DNA from: RHKX01 sp046330415
Lineage (GTDB): Bacteria; Actinomycetota; Thermoleophilia; Solirubrobacterales; 70-9
Assembly: GCA_046330415.1 (NCBI GenBank)
Contig: JAXLSW010000021.1
Location: 35,304 to 99,303, forward strand
Reading direction: 5' to 3'
Length of the DNA: 64,000 nucleotides
The position numbers were made by a program, and so were the translations under genes. Position 1 is the first letter of the stretch; each line of letters opens with the position of its first letter. Below, one piece after another: positions 1-11,432 of the stretch. Under the pieces are notes generated by a model, which saw nothing but the letters and a program-made list of their open reading frames with translations, searched no databases and was not told where the DNA came from.

Positions 1-1
1 C

Positions 2-403
<402 letters not shown>

Positions 404-443
404 CCGCGGCGGTGCCCCCTGCCCCAATTGCGTCTCGCCTGAA

Positions 444-449
444 TAGGCT
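444..449 (+). promoter_or_regulatory. -10 hexamer of tyrA, leaderless-type promoter
   Basis: TAGGCT ends 6 nt before the tyrA ATG at 456 and there is no purine-rich Shine-Dalgarno between them. A TSS at or next to the A of ATG is inferred. This is one of many such cases in the window. Confidence 0.5.
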
Positions 450-455
450 GGGCGC

Positions 456-1553
456 ATGCGTATCGCCGTCCTCGGAGTTGGGCTGATCGGCGGCTCGATC
501 GGCCTCGCCGCAAGGCGACGGCTCGACGCCGAGGTCGCCGGGTTCGATCCCCAGCCGGCGAACCTCGAGCGGGCGCTCGAGGTCGGGGCGCTCGATCGTG
601 CCGCCGGATCGGTCGCCGACGCGGTCGCCGGTGCCGAGACCGTCTTCTGCGCGGCCCCGGTGACGGCGCTGCCCGCGCTCGTCTCCGAGGCGATCGCGGC
701 GAGCGGGGAGGGTGTCGTGGTCACCGATGTCGGCTCGACCAAGCGGGCGCTGCTCGACGCCGTTGAGGGGCTCGAGGGAGCGGAGCGCTTCATCGGCGGC
801 CATCCCCTCGCCGGCGCGGAGACGGCGGGTGTCGAGGGCTCCCGCGAGGACCTCTTCGAAGGCGCGCGCTGGTACCTGACCCCTTCGCCGCGCTCCGAGG
901 GGGTGCTGTTCGAGCGGCTGCGGCGCCTGATCGCCGACATCGGCGCTCGCCCGCAGGCGGTCGAGGCCGCGATCCACGATCGCGACATGGCGACGGTGAG
1001 TCACCTTCCCCACGTGCTCGCGAACGCCCTCGTCGCCGTTGCGGCGGACTCGCTCGGGGACGACACCGACCGTCGCGCCGAGGTCGGTCGCAGCTTCCGC
1101 GACGCGGTCCGGGTCGCGGGCGCCAACCCGGGGATCTGGGCCGACATCTACGGGACGAACGCCGACGCCGTCGCCGCCGAGATCGACGCCACGGTCGAGC
1201 GGCTGCAGGAGGCCGCCGCGCTGATCCGGGGGCGCGACGTCGCCGCGCTCTCCCGCTGGCAGGCATCGATCGGCGATCAGCGCCGGCGTCTGCTGGCCGA
1301 TCACACCGGCACCGGCGAGCTCACCGAGCTGCTCGTCGTGGTCGAGAACCGGCCCGGCACCATCGCTGAGATCGCGCTCTCCCTCGGGCGGGCCGGCGTC
1401 AACATCGCAGACATGTCCCTGTTCCCCGCCGCGGACCGTCGCACCGGCGCCGTCTCCCTGTGGATCGACGGGGAGGATGCCGCCGCGCGCGCCGCTGAGC
1501 TCGTGGCTGATCTCGGTCATCAGGTCACCACCGTCCCCGCCTCGGAATCGTGA
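456..1553 (+). CDS. tyrA: Prephenate dehydrogenase with C-terminal ACT domain
   Basis: It oxidatively decarboxylates prephenate to 4-hydroxyphenylpyruvate with NAD(P)+, committing chorismate to tyrosine. Seen in the 365-aa protein: an N-terminal Rossmann motif GVGLIGGSIGLA (residues ~7-18), the helical dehydrogenase region with GGHPLAGAETAG near residue 114 and SHLPHVLANAL near 180, and a C-terminal ACT domain (~residue 288 on, VVENRPGTIAEIA) typical of tyrosine feedback control. ATG 456 is preceded by a -10 hexamer, not an SD. Its stop overlaps the aroA GTG by 4 nt, so the two are translationally coupled. Confidence 0.95.
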   Translation: MRIAVLGVGLIGGSIGLAARRRLDAEVAGFDPQPANLERALEVGALDRAAGSVADAVAGAETVFCAAPVTALPALVSEAIAASGEGVVVTDVGSTKRALLDAVEGLEGAERFIGGHPLAGAETAGVEGSREDLFEGARWYLTPSPRSEGVLFERLRRLIADIGARPQAVEAAIHDRDMATVSHLPHVLANALVAVAADSLGDDTDRRAEVGRSFRDAVRVAGANPGIWADIYGTNADAVAAEIDATVERLQEAAALIRGRDVAALSRWQASIGDQRRRLLADHTGTGELTELLVVVENRPGTIAEIALSLGRAGVNIADMSLFPAADRRTGAVSLWIDGEDAAARAAELVADLGHQVTTVPASES

Positions 1554-2899
1554 GCTCACGCTCAGCAGGCTCAGCGCGCTTCGAACCGGCCTCCGGGCTG
1601 CGCGGCGAGCTGCGCGCGCCGCCGGACAAGTCGATCTCACACCGCGCGGCGCTGCTCGGGGGCTTCGGCAGCGGCACCACGAGGATCTCCCGCTACCTCG
1701 ACTCCGCCGACACGCGCAGCACGCTCGGCGCCGTCGAGGCGCTCGGCGCCCGCGTCGACATCCTCAGCGCGGAGGCGGGCGGGCTCGAGGTCGAGATCGC
1801 GGGCTTCGGCCTCCGCGGCGCCGCCCAGCCGCGCGGCCCGATCGACGTCGGCAACGCGGGCACGCTGATCCGGCTCGTCGTCGGGCTGCTCGCCGGCCAG
1901 GAGGGGCGCCGTTTCACCCTCGACGGCGACGATTCGATCCGGCGCCGCCCGATGGCGCGGGTGACCCGTCCGCTGGTGCGGATGGGGGCGAAGATCCTCG
2001 CGTCCGACGACGACCACGCGCCCCTGATCATCGACGGGCAGCCGCTGCAGGCCTCCGAGCACCGGCTGACGGTCGCCTCGGCGCAGGTCAAGTCGTGCCT
2101 GCTGCTCGCCGGCCTGCTGGCGACCGACGGCCCGACGACGGTGCACGAGCCCGCGGAGACGCGCGACCACACCGAACGCATGCTGAGGGCGGCCGGGGTG
2201 CGGGTGAGCGTCGCCCGCGAGAGCGGCATCCCGACCGATCCGGCGCCGGGCGAGATCGCGGTCGAGCCGGCCGACCAGCTCGTGCTTCCCGGCCTCAGCG
2301 TCCCCGGCGACCCCTCCTCCGCCGCCTTCCACATAGTCGCCGGCCTGATCACCGGCCACAGCGACGTCCGCGTCCGCGGGGTCGGCCTCAACCCGACGCG
2401 CATCGGCCTGCTCGGCATCCTCAACCGGATGGGCGCCAACATCGAGGTCACCGAGGACTCCCACGAGGCCGGGGAGCCCGTGGGCAGCGTGCGCGCCCGC
2501 CCGGGCTCCCTGCGCGGGGCCAGGGTGGTTCCCGCCGAGATCGCCCTGGCAATCGATGAGCTGCCGCTGGTCGGCCTGCTCGGCTGCTTCGCCGAGGGGG
2601 AGACGGTCGTCACCGGCGCCGAGGAGCTGCGCCACAAGGAGTCGGACCGGATCGCCGGTGTCGTCGACGCCCTGCGGGCGATGGGCGGCGAGGCGGAGGC
2701 GCTCGAGGACGGCTTCGTCGTGACCGGGACGGGCGGCCTTCGCGGGGGCGTCATCGACTCCCGCGGCGATCATCGCCTGGCCATGCTCGGAGCCGTCGCG
2801 GGCCTGGCCTCCCGCGAGGGCGTGATGGTCGAGGGCTTCGACGCGGCCGGCGTCAGCTACCCGGGCTTCGAGGCGGATCTGCGGTCGCTCGTCCCGTAG
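1550..2899 (+). CDS. aroA: 3-phosphoshikimate 1-carboxyvinyltransferase (EPSP synthase)
   Basis: It transfers enolpyruvate from PEP to shikimate 3-phosphate in the sixth shikimate step. The 449-aa length is normal. Seen: PDKSISHRAALLG near the N-terminus (PEP/phosphate-binding Lys), GNAGTLIRL around residue 102 where GNAGTAMRP is typical, and ELRHKESDRIAG near residue 360. GTG 1550 overlaps the tyrA TGA and gives a normal N-terminus. It lies in the aroF-tyrA-aroA-cmk-der run. Substitutions in the GNAG(T)A motif matter for inhibitor sensitivity in this family, but the sensitivity class cannot be assigned by eye. Confidence 0.95.
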   Translation: MSSRSAGSARFEPASGLRGELRAPPDKSISHRAALLGGFGSGTTRISRYLDSADTRSTLGAVEALGARVDILSAEAGGLEVEIAGFGLRGAAQPRGPIDVGNAGTLIRLVVGLLAGQEGRRFTLDGDDSIRRRPMARVTRPLVRMGAKILASDDDHAPLIIDGQPLQASEHRLTVASAQVKSCLLLAGLLATDGPTTVHEPAETRDHTERMLRAAGVRVSVARESGIPTDPAPGEIAVEPADQLVLPGLSVPGDPSSAAFHIVAGLITGHSDVRVRGVGLNPTRIGLLGILNRMGANIEVTEDSHEAGEPVGSVRARPGSLRGARVVPAEIALAIDELPLVGLLGCFAEGETVVTGAEELRHKESDRIAGVVDALRAMGGEAEALEDGFVVTGTGGLRGGVIDSRGDHRLAMLGAVAGLASREGVMVEGFDAAGVSYPGFEADLRSLVP

Positions 2900-2928
2900 T
2901 GGCAGGGTCGCCACTACGCTCTCGCGCC

Positions 2929-3567
2929 ATGGTGATCGCCATCGACGGCCCCGCGGGGGCCGGCAAGTCGACAGTGGCCCGGGCGCTCGCCGAGCGCCTC
3001 GGGGCCACCTACCTTGATTCGGGCGCCATGTACAGGAGCGTCGCGCTGCTCACCGTGCGCGCCGAAGCCGATCCCGACGACCCAACCTTCGTCGTGCCGC
3101 TCGCGGAGGCGTTGGACATCGGCATGGAGGGCCGCGCGATCACCATCGGCGCCGAGGACGTGACCACCGCCATCCGCACCCCCGACGTGACCGCGGCGGC
3201 ATCGCGCGTGTCCGTCCATCGCGGCGTCCGCGAGGCGATGGTCGCGCGTCAGCGCGAGCTTCTCTCCGATGGCGCCTGGGTGGCCGAGGGGCGCGACATC
3301 GGCACGGTCGTGTACCCGGAGGCGCCGCTGAAGGTGTTCCTCACAGCCTCACCGCAGGAGCGCGCCCGCCGCCGCGCCGCCGAGAGCGGGGAGGAGGCCG
3401 CGGCCGTCCTCGCCGCTCAGCGTGAGCGCGACGCCCGCGACATCGAGCGCGAGCACGGCGCCCTGGCGCCCGCGTCCGACTCCGTCGAGGTCGACACGAC
3501 CGGGCTCGGGATCGACGAGGTCGTCGAGGCGATCGCGGCGATCGCCGCCGAGCGGGGGCTGACGTGA
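2929..3567 (+). CDS. cmk: (d)CMP kinase (cytidylate kinase)
   Basis: It phosphorylates CMP and dCMP to the diphosphates with ATP. The 212-aa protein opens with MVIAIDGPAGAGKST, a P-loop that pins the start to ATG 2929. A GTG at 2899 in the same frame overlaps the aroA stop and would add ten poorly conserved residues. Seen also: DSGAMYRSVALL and WVAEGRDIGTVV, both cytidylate kinase motifs. A TACGCT hexamer (2915-2920) lies 8 nt before ATG 2929, consistent with a leaderless internal promoter. The stop overlaps the der GTG start. Confidence 0.94.
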   Translation: MVIAIDGPAGAGKSTVARALAERLGATYLDSGAMYRSVALLTVRAEADPDDPTFVVPLAEALDIGMEGRAITIGAEDVTTAIRTPDVTAAASRVSVHRGVREAMVARQRELLSDGAWVAEGRDIGTVVYPEAPLKVFLTASPQERARRRAAESGEEAAAVLAAQRERDARDIEREHGALAPASDSVEVDTTGLGIDEVVEAIAAIAAERGLT

Positions 3568-4863
3568 AGGTCGCGGTCGTCGGCTATCCGAACGCTCGCG
3601 CAAGAGCACGCTGGTGAACCGCCTCGCGGGAGGCCGCGAGGCGGTCACCCACTCCGAGCCCGGCGTGACGCGCGACCGCAAGGAGATCGAGACGGAGTGG
3701 AACGGGGCCCGATCACGCTGATCGACACCGGCGGCGTGGACATGGCCGCCGAGGACTCGCTCTCCCGTGCCGTCCAGCAGCAGGCGCGCGAGGCGATCGC
3801 CGACGCCGACGCGATCCTCCACGTCGTCGACGCGCGCGCCGGGCTCGGCCCCGGCGACGCCGAGGTCGCGGCGCTCCTGCGCGCGGCGCCGCAGCCGGTG
3901 ATCGTCGTCGCCAACAAGGTCGACGATCCGCGCGACTCCCATCTCACCGCCGAGCTGCACGGCCTCGGCCTCGGCGAGCCGCTCGCCGTCTCCGCCACTC
4001 ACGGCCTCGGCACCGGCGACCTGCTCGACCGGATCACCTCGCTCGACATCGGTCCCGCCGACGAGACCGCGACAGGTGAGCTGCCGCGGATCGCGATCCT
4101 CGGCCGCCCCAACGTCGGCAAGTCGTCCCTGCTGAACGCGCTGCTCGGCTCCGAGCGGACGATCGTCAGCGACATGGCGGGCACGACGCGCGACTCGATC
4201 GACACGCGCGTCGAAGTCGACGGACGCGACGCGCTGCTGATCGACACCGCCGGGATCAGGCGGCGCTCGAAGGTCGCGGGCTCGGTCGACTACTACGCCC
4301 AGCTGCGGGCCGAGCGAGCCGCCGAGCGCGCCGACGTCGCGATCCTGGTCTGCGACGCCTCCGAGGGCGTCACCTCCGAGGACCTGCGGATCGGCGAGCT
4401 CGCGATGTCCTCGGGCTGCGCAACGCTCGTCGCGCTCAACAAGTGGGACATAGTCGAGCTCGACCTCGATGACGCGAAGGCCCGCGTCGAGAGCCGTCTG
4501 CGCCTGCGCCCGCCCGTGATCACGCTCTCGGCCCTGCGCGGACGCAACCTGCAGAAGGTGCTGCCGAAGGCGCTCGAGCTGTACGACCGGCGCGCCTCCC
4601 GGGTGCAGACATCCGAGCTCAACCGGATCGTCGAGGACGCCGTCGCGAGGGTGCCGCCGCCGTCGAAGCGGGGCCGCCGCCTGCGGCTCTACTACGCGGC
4701 GCAGGTCGGCGACGCGCCGCCTCGGATCGCGATCCAGGTCAACGATCGCCAGCTGATCTCGCGCGATTGGTCCTTCTATCTCGAGAACCACCTGCGGGAG
4801 GCGCTGAACCTCGACGGGATCCCGCTCGTGATCGATTTCGTCCCTCGGACCAGGCGCTCCTGA
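3564..4863 (+). CDS. der: Ribosome-assembly GTPase Der (EngA), frameshifted near the N-terminus
   Basis: Der has two tandem GTPase domains plus a KH-like C-terminal domain and acts in 50S subunit maturation. The GTG at 3564 overlaps the cmk TGA and gives VKVAVVGYPN, then the frame breaks inside the first P-loop (~3592) and again near 3703 just before ITLIDTGGVD. From there to 4863 the protein is intact, with GRPNVGKSSLLNALLG for the second G domain, DTAGIRRRSK, NKWD and the C-terminal VNDRQLISRDWSFY and NLDGIPLVIDF. Each break is fixed by one or two bases. Since Der is essential in most bacteria, sequence error is the likeliest cause. The cmk-der adjacency is standard. Confidence 0.9.
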
Positions 4864-4898
4864 GCCGGAGAGCGATGGCGACCCGCTGCTGATCCGGC

Positions 4899-4904
4899 TA
4901 TAAA
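4899..4904 (+). promoter_or_regulatory. -10 hexamer TATAAA upstream of the DUF3352 gene
   Basis: TATAAA ends 7 nt before a GTG at 4912 in the der-DUF3352 gap. It supports GTG 4912 as the true, leaderless start of the following gene, which otherwise has no start codon in its main frame until 5415. Confidence 0.45.
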
Positions 4905-4911
4905 GGTCGGG

Positions 4912-7049
4912 GTGGAGCGGGAGAGCCGGATCGAGCCGCGTGCTCGGGCGTCTGCGTGGCCGTTGGTCGGCCGCGGGCGCGGCGTCCCGCGCCCGCAGGA
5001 GCCCGGCACCGATTCTCCGCCCGATCCCGCGAACCCCCTCGGCGGCGAGCAGCTCTCGCTCGGTGATCTCAACGATGGTCGGCGCGAGGCGGCGCGGGCC
5101 CGTCTGCGCGCGCTCCGGGAGGGGACCGGCTGCGGGCCGAGCCTGCAGGGGCATGGCCACGCGCCCGGACGTGGCTCCGGCTCCGGTGCGGTCGGCTTTC
5201 GCTTGCGGCGGCCGGTGCCGGTGCTCTCGGTGGCGGAGGGGGTGCGGGCAAGGGTCCTGGGAGCGACGATCCTGACGGCTTCGGGGCGCGACTCGCCGCG
5301 CTCGCTCACCGCCTGCGCCAGCGCGTCGCCGCCGCGGGAGCGGCGGCCTCCACCGTTGGCAGGCGCCCCACGATCGCGCGGCAGCGGATCGCCGCCGCCG
5401 CGATCGTCGTCGCGGTGCTCGTGGTCGTGGTCTTGGTCCTGATCCCGTCGGCGCCCTGTGGCGCCCCCGGAGGCGACAGCTGCCCGGTCGACGACGAGGC
5501 GATCGCCCTCGTCCCCGAGGACGCGGTCGCCTACGCCCACGTCGACATCGACGCCGACGGCGAGCAGTTCGCCGCGTTCTCGTCCTTCGCCGGCCGGCTG
5601 CCGATGCTCGGCGGCATGCTGCTCGGCTCGCTCTCCGACGTCGGTGGCCGCCCGGCCGACTTCGCGACGCAGATCCGCCCCTGGGCCGGCGATCAGGCGG
5701 CCTTCGCGGCGCTCCCCGCCGGGACCGGACTCGGGCGGGTGACGATGATCGCGGCCGATGACGCCGACGGGGCGAACGCCTTCGCGGCGCGCGCCCTCGG
5801 TCCGGGCGCCCAGCAACGCGAGGTCGGGGGCCTGGACGTCTCCGTGAACCGGCGCGGACAGGCGGCGGCGCTCCTCGACGGCTTCCTGCTCCTCGGCGAC
5901 GAGGCGGCGGTCGACGCGATGATCGAGGACGACGACTCGGGCAGCCTCGAGACCGCCGCTGTGGCGGCCGGCGTGGACGACCTGCCGGCGGATCGCTTCG
6001 CCTACGCCTACCTGTCGGGCGAGGGGGCGAGGGCGCTCCTGCGCAGCCCCGCCGCCTCGTCTCTGGACACCTTCGTCAGCTCGGGCTCGGCGACGGCCGT
6101 CACCGCGGCGCTCAGCTTCGACGACGACGTCGCCAGGCTCACCGTGCGCAGCCATCTCGATCCCGACCTCGCGGCCGACGACCCCGCCTTCTTCGCCGCG
6201 CTGCCCGAGTTCGCGCCCGGGCTCGATTCCGACGTCGGGCCGGATGCCCTCGCCTACCTGGGGCTCGGCGATCCCGGCAGCAGCGTCGAGTCGCTGCTCG
6301 ACCGCGCCCGTACCAGCGCTCCCGCCCTGACCAGGGCATACGACCGGGCCGACCGTGACCTCCGGGCGGCCGGTGGCGTCGGCATCGACGAGGACCTGCT
6401 GCCGCTGCTCGGCGACGAGGCCGCGCTCTCCATCGAGCCCGTCGCCGGGGACGACGCTGCGCAGACGCCGGGAGTGCTGGCGCCGGCCGGCACCCCCTAC
6501 GTCAGCCTGATCGCCGACGGGGTCGACAGCGAGGTGGCCGCCCAGGACCTGGCGGGACTGCAGGAGCCACTCGTCGACGCTCTCGCTCCGAAGGGCGGCG
6601 AGGCCGCGGGTCGCGTGTCGGTGTTCGAGCCGCTTCAGATCGCCGGCACCGAGGCGCAGACGCTGACCGTGAGCCCGAACCTCGAGATCACCTACGCCAC
6701 CTACGACGACCGGCTCGTCGCCGCGACGAAGCCGATCGGCATCGCGCAGGCCCGCGCCGGGGGCGACGGGCTGGCCGACTCCGACGACTACCGGGCGGTG
6801 ACCGCGGGGATGCCGTCAGAGGTCTCGGCGATCGCCTACCTCGACCTGCGCGACCTCCTCGCACTCGGCGAGCAGGTGGGGCTCGCGGCCGACCCGGCCT
6901 ACGCGCGACTCGCCCCCGACCTGCGCTCGCTGCAGGCCCTCGCGATCGCGGTCGACGACACGGGCACGGAGGTCCGCACCGACCTCAACGTCTCCGTCGG
7001 GGACGCTCCCGAGGCCGACGCATCCGCCGATCCGCTCGGCGGCGAATAG
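4912..7049 (+). CDS. DUF3352-like membrane-anchored protein, frameshifted N-terminus
   Basis: Function unknown. The frame running to 7049 is open from 5067 but has no ATG, GTG or TTG before 5415. It encodes a basic segment, one membrane helix (~5388-5452, rich in V/I/A/L) and a ~530-residue extracytoplasmic domain with ALVPEDAVAYAHVDID near its start, the pattern of DUF3352 proteins. A different frame starting at GTG 4912 encodes a hydrophilic N-terminus containing LSLGDLNDGRREAARARL. I infer one gene with a frameshift between ~5070 and ~5160. The product would be a bitopic protein with most mass outside the membrane. Family assignment is moderate; the exact N-terminus is uncertain. Confidence 0.6.
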
Positions 7050-7136
7050 CATTCCCTGCCCTGGCTTCTGACCGCAGGGCCCACCGAACCCCACCGAAGC
7101 TCCGCTGAAATCCGTTGAAAAGAGGGAAATCCTGAG

Positions 7137-8387
<1,251 letters not shown>

Positions 8388-8394
8388 GGTAGCC

Positions 8395-8439
8395 CCCCGC
8401 TACCCCAGCGGGGAACCTGAGGGCAGCATGCTGCCCTCA
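8395..8439. terminator. Two hairpins after metK, probable bidirectional terminator
   Basis: CCCCGCT at 8395-8401 pairs with AGCGGGG at 8407-8413 across a 5-nt loop. Next, 8418-8439 is a perfect 22-bp palindrome (TGAGGGCAGC and its complement). They lie between convergent genes metK and the PH-domain gene. There is no T-tract, so intrinsic termination is inferred from position and stem strength only. Confidence 0.55.
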
Positions 8440-8494
8440 ACTACCCGGCTGCCGTCTGCGCCGGCCAATGCCACCTGGTGCCAACCGATGGCAA

Positions 8495-8539
8495 CGAGAT
8501 GCAACCAGAGGGACAGATGCTCCCGGAACTTGCATCTCG
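8495..8539. repeat. 45-nt hairpin repeat element, copy A
   Basis: Perfect 10-bp terminal arms, CGAGATGCAA (8495-8504) and TTGCATCTCG (8530-8539), enclose a 25-nt centre with GGGACAGAT-N2-TCCCG. An element of identical length, arms and core lies at 63619-63663. A small hairpin TGCCA/TGGCA (8479-8493) lies directly upstream. The rest of the gap up to 8633 holds only G/C-rich partial palindromes and no convincing gene. Role unknown. Confidence 0.8.
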
Positions 8540-8633
8540 ATCGCGAAGGGGGAGCCGGGCTCGGCTCGAGACCCCGCCGACGCCCACGCCACCGGCCCCG
8601 GTGAGGGGTCGCCGATCGTGCCCGCCGGTCAGT

Positions 8634-9182
8634 TCAGCTGGGCGGCGGCGGGGGCGGCGGGTCGTCGCTGCGGTAGTCGCCCAGCCCTGAGGACGTCGTG
8701 TCGCGCGCGTGCCTCTGCGCAGCCGGTTCGGTCGCGTGGTGGACCCGGTCGGTGACCTGGGCCGGGTGGGCCACGCCCGCGAAGACGAAGTCACCGTCTG
8801 AGTCCTGGGCTGCCGTATCGAAGTCGACGTCGCCGATCTGGAGCATGCGCTGCAGGAAGGACTGCCGGTAGTTGACGTCCTGGACGCGCTCGATCTTCGT
8901 CTCCTGGACGTCGCGGGAGATGATCCCGTGCTTGATGTAGAGCCGCCGCGTGGTGATCATGTAATCGGTCGAGACGCGGCGGATGAAACCGATCAGGACG
9001 ACCAGCGCCGAGCCGCCGATCAGGACGAGGACCGCGATCGCCGTGCTGTCGACCAGCCATAGGAGCAGCGCGAAGATGACCGCCACCAGGGCGATGCCCT
9101 TGATGTAGAAGTCGAGGATCGCCCGCCACGAGGGGTGTCCTTCGAAGACGACGGTCTCTCCAGCGCCCAGGTTCAAAGACAT
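8634..9182 (-). CDS. PH-domain (bPH2/YdbS-like) membrane protein
   Basis: The 182-aa protein starts MSLNLGAGETVVFEGHPSWR, followed by two membrane helices (residues ~30-45 and ~50-68) and a bacterial PH-like domain containing DYMITTRRLYIKHGIISRD and ETKIERVQDVNYRQSFLQRM, with a proline run at the C-terminus. Such proteins sit at the cytoplasmic face of the membrane and their biochemical role is largely unknown. The start (CAT at 9180-9182 on the + strand) has a -10-like TATGTT 6 nt upstream on its own strand. It is divergent from priA (63 bp between starts) and convergent with metK. Confidence 0.8.
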   Translation of the reverse strand: MSLNLGAGETVVFEGHPSWRAILDFYIKGIALVAVIFALLLWLVDSTAIAVLVLIGGSALVVLIGFIRRVSTDYMITTRRLYIKHGIISRDVQETKIERVQDVNYRQSFLQRMLQIGDVDFDTAAQDSDGDFVFAGVAHPAQVTDRVHHATEPAAQRHARDTTSSGLGDYRSDDPPPPPPPS

Positions 9183-9188
9183 GGGCGC

Positions 9189-9237
9189 AACATATAACGC
9201 CGCGCGCGGGATCGCTCGCCGGGCGAGGCCGTACTTT
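9189..9237. promoter_or_regulatory. Divergent leaderless-type promoters of the PH-domain gene and priA
   Basis: On the minus strand TATGTT (plus-strand 9189-9194) lies 6 nt before the PH-gene ATG. On the plus strand TACTTT (9232-9237) lies 8 nt before the priA ATG. Neither start has a Shine-Dalgarno. Confidence 0.45.
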
Positions 9238-9245
9238 GGCGGCCG

Positions 9246-11432
9246 ATGCGGATCGCGAAGGTCGAGCCGATAACCACCACCCGGGCTGTGCGCGGCCCGT
9301 TCGACTACCTGCTGGCGGAGGGCATGGAGGGCGTCGGGGTCGGCTCGCTGCTGATGGTGCCATTCGCGAACCGGCGGATGCTCGGGGTCGTCGTCGGTCT
9401 CGCCGCGAGCAGCGAGCTCGCCCCCGAGCGGCTCGCAGAGCCGACCGAGGTCCTCGAGGTGGACACGCCTCCCGAGCTGGTCCGGCTCGGCCTCTGGGTG
9501 GCCGAGCGCTACTGCTCGACGCCGGCGCGGGGGCTCTCGCTCGTCCTGCCACCGGGCTTCGGCGGCGGCGCCCGCCCCCGGGTGGCGCGAGCTCGCACGG
9601 AGCGGCGGGCGGCCATCACCGACGCGGGCCGAGCGGCCCTCGCCGACGAGGCGCGCCTCGGCGCCCGGCAGCGGATCGCGCTCGAGCTTCTCGCGACCGC
9701 CGGCGAGGTCAGCGGTCCGGAGCTGACCGCCGCCGGCGCGGGAGCCGACGTCCTGCGCCGGCTCGAGGAGCGGGGTCTGGTCAGCCAGGCCGCGGCCGAG
9801 GTCAGGCGCCGGCCGGCGATCTCCACGGTCGGTGCCGTGGCCCGGGGCATCTCGCTCTCCGGCGCGCAGCTCGCGTGCGTCGACGCCGTCGTCGGCTCGC
9901 TCGACGGAACGGGGCCCCGCGAGTGGCTCCTCCACGGCGTCACCGGATCCGGCAAGACGGAGGTCTACCTGGCGGCGATCGAAGCGGCGCTGGAGCGCGG
10001 GCGCAGCGCGATCCTGCTGGTCCCCGAGATCGGGCTCACCCCGCAGACGCTCGGCCGCGTCGCGTCGAGGCTGGGCGACACCGTCGCCGTCCTTCATTCC
10101 GCGCTCAGCGAGGGCGAGCGCTTCGACGAGTGGCGCCGGCTTCGCTCGGGCGAGGCACGGGTCTGCGTCGGTCCCCGCTCGGCGGTGTTCGCGCCGCTGG
10201 CCGACCTCGGCCTGATCGTCGTCGACGAGGAGCACGATTCCTCCTACAAGCAGGAGGGCGATCCCCGCTACGACGCGCGCGCAGTCGCCGCTCGCCGTGC
10301 CGCCGAGGCGGGGGCGGTCCTGCTCGCGGGCTCGGCCACTCCGCGTCCGGAGAGCTGGGAGACCATGGAGCGCCTGTCGCTTCCCGACCGGGTGGACGGC
10401 AGGCCACTGCCGCCGGTGGAGCTGCTCGACATGCGCGAGAGCAGCCCCCGAGGAGGCCCGCTGCACCCGGTCGCCCGCGACGCGCTCGCCGCTCTCTCCG
10501 ACGGCGCGAAGGCGATCGTCATGGTCAATCGGCGCGGCTACTCACCGCATCTGAGCTGCGCCGCCTGCGGTGAGGCTGTGAGCTGCCCCTCCTGCGACGT
10601 CTCGCTCGTCCTCCACATGGCAAGCGGCATGCTCGGCTGCCATCACTGCGGCCACACCGAGCCGCCGCCCCGCGAATGCCCCTCCTGCGGGTCCGTCTCG
10701 ATCGTCCGCCACGGGGCGGGGACCGAGCGGATCGAGCGCGTCGTCGCCGAGCTGATCGCGCCGGCGCGGGTCTTCCGGCTCGACGCCGACGCGGTCGCTC
10801 AGCGCGGCGGCCACGCGGAGGTCCTCGCGGCGTTCGACGCCGCCGACGGCGGGGCGCTCGTGGGAACGCAGATGGTGGCCAAGGGCCACGACTTCCCCGA
10901 CGTCGCCCTGAGCGTCCTCGTCGACGCCGACTCGACGCTCCGCTATCCGGACTTCCGCGCCGAGGAGCGCACCTTCTCGCTGATCGCTCAGCTCGCCGGG
11001 CGCAGCGGACGCGGGGAGCGCGGCGGCCGGGTGCTCGTTCAGACCCTGGCGCCCGACGCCGTGCCGGTTCGGGCCGCCGCCGAGCACGACGCCGCCGGCT
11101 TCCTCGCCGGCGAGCTCGAGCGCCGGCGCGCTTTCGGCTACCCGCCGTTCGCGTCGCTGGTTGCCGTCGAGATCACCGGCCCCGACGAGGCCGCGCTCAT
11201 CGCCGCGGGCGACGCGATCGCCGCCGCCGTCCGCCCGGCGATCGCGCCGGGGTCGGAGCTGCTCGGGCCGGCCCCGCGGTTCCGGCGCCGCAATCGCTAC
11301 CGCCGTCGCCTGCTGGTCAAGACGCTCGAACCCGATCGCGACGCCGCCGCGGTCGGCGCCGCACTCGATGGCCCGGGTCTCGCGGCCGCGATGCGCGGGA
11401 TCACCCTCGCAGTCGACGTCGACCCGCAGTGA
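9246..11432 (+). CDS. priA: Primosomal protein N' (replication restart helicase PriA)
   Basis: PriA recognises stalled forks and reloads the replicative helicase. The 728-aa protein shows an N-terminal DNA-binding domain (GPFDYLLAEG), Walker A GVTGSGKTEVYL (~residue 232), Walker B DEEHDSSYKQ (~328), a zinc-binding region with eight Cys (CAACGEAVSCPSCD, CHHCGH, CPSCGS; ~439-485) and helicase C motifs such as GTQMVAKGHDFPDV and LAGRSGRGERGG. All catalytic motifs look intact, unlike many actinobacterial PriA proteins that are described as helicase-defective. The TGA overlaps the def ATG by 1 nt. Confidence 0.95.
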   Translation: MRIAKVEPITTTRAVRGPFDYLLAEGMEGVGVGSLLMVPFANRRMLGVVVGLAASSELAPERLAEPTEVLEVDTPPELVRLGLWVAERYCSTPARGLSLVLPPGFGGGARPRVARARTERRAAITDAGRAALADEARLGARQRIALELLATAGEVSGPELTAAGAGADVLRRLEERGLVSQAAAEVRRRPAISTVGAVARGISLSGAQLACVDAVVGSLDGTGPREWLLHGVTGSGKTEVYLAAIEAALERGRSAILLVPEIGLTPQTLGRVASRLGDTVAVLHSALSEGERFDEWRRLRSGEARVCVGPRSAVFAPLADLGLIVVDEEHDSSYKQEGDPRYDARAVAARRAAEAGAVLLAGSATPRPESWETMERLSLPDRVDGRPLPPVELLDMRESSPRGGPLHPVARDALAALSDGAKAIVMVNRRGYSPHLSCAACGEAVSCPSCDVSLVLHMASGMLGCHHCGHTEPPPRECPSCGSVSIVRHGAGTERIERVVAELIAPARVFRLDADAVAQRGGHAEVLAAFDAADGGALVGTQMVAKGHDFPDVALSVLVDADSTLRYPDFRAEERTFSLIAQLAGRSGRGERGGRVLVQTLAPDAVPVRAAAEHDAAGFLAGELERRRAFGYPPFASLVAVEITGPDEAALIAAGDAIAAAVRPAIAPGSELLGPAPRFRRRNRYRRRLLVKTLEPDRDAAAVGAALDGPGLAAAMRGITLAVDVDPQ

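Noticed and set aside
3349..5160. Long open frame on the minus strand antisense to der and the DUF3352 gene
   Set aside because: High GC leaves antisense frames open by chance; its translation is Arg/Gly/Asp/Ala-rich with no motif and runs through clear coding genes. The same applies to the long antisense frames over ilvD (46374-48989), recG, comM and ffh.
7050..7136. Possible SAM riboswitch before metK
   Set aside because: The 87-nt gap lacks recognisable SAM-I, SAM-II or SAM-IV features and has room for only a promoter and SD. A covariance search would be decisive.
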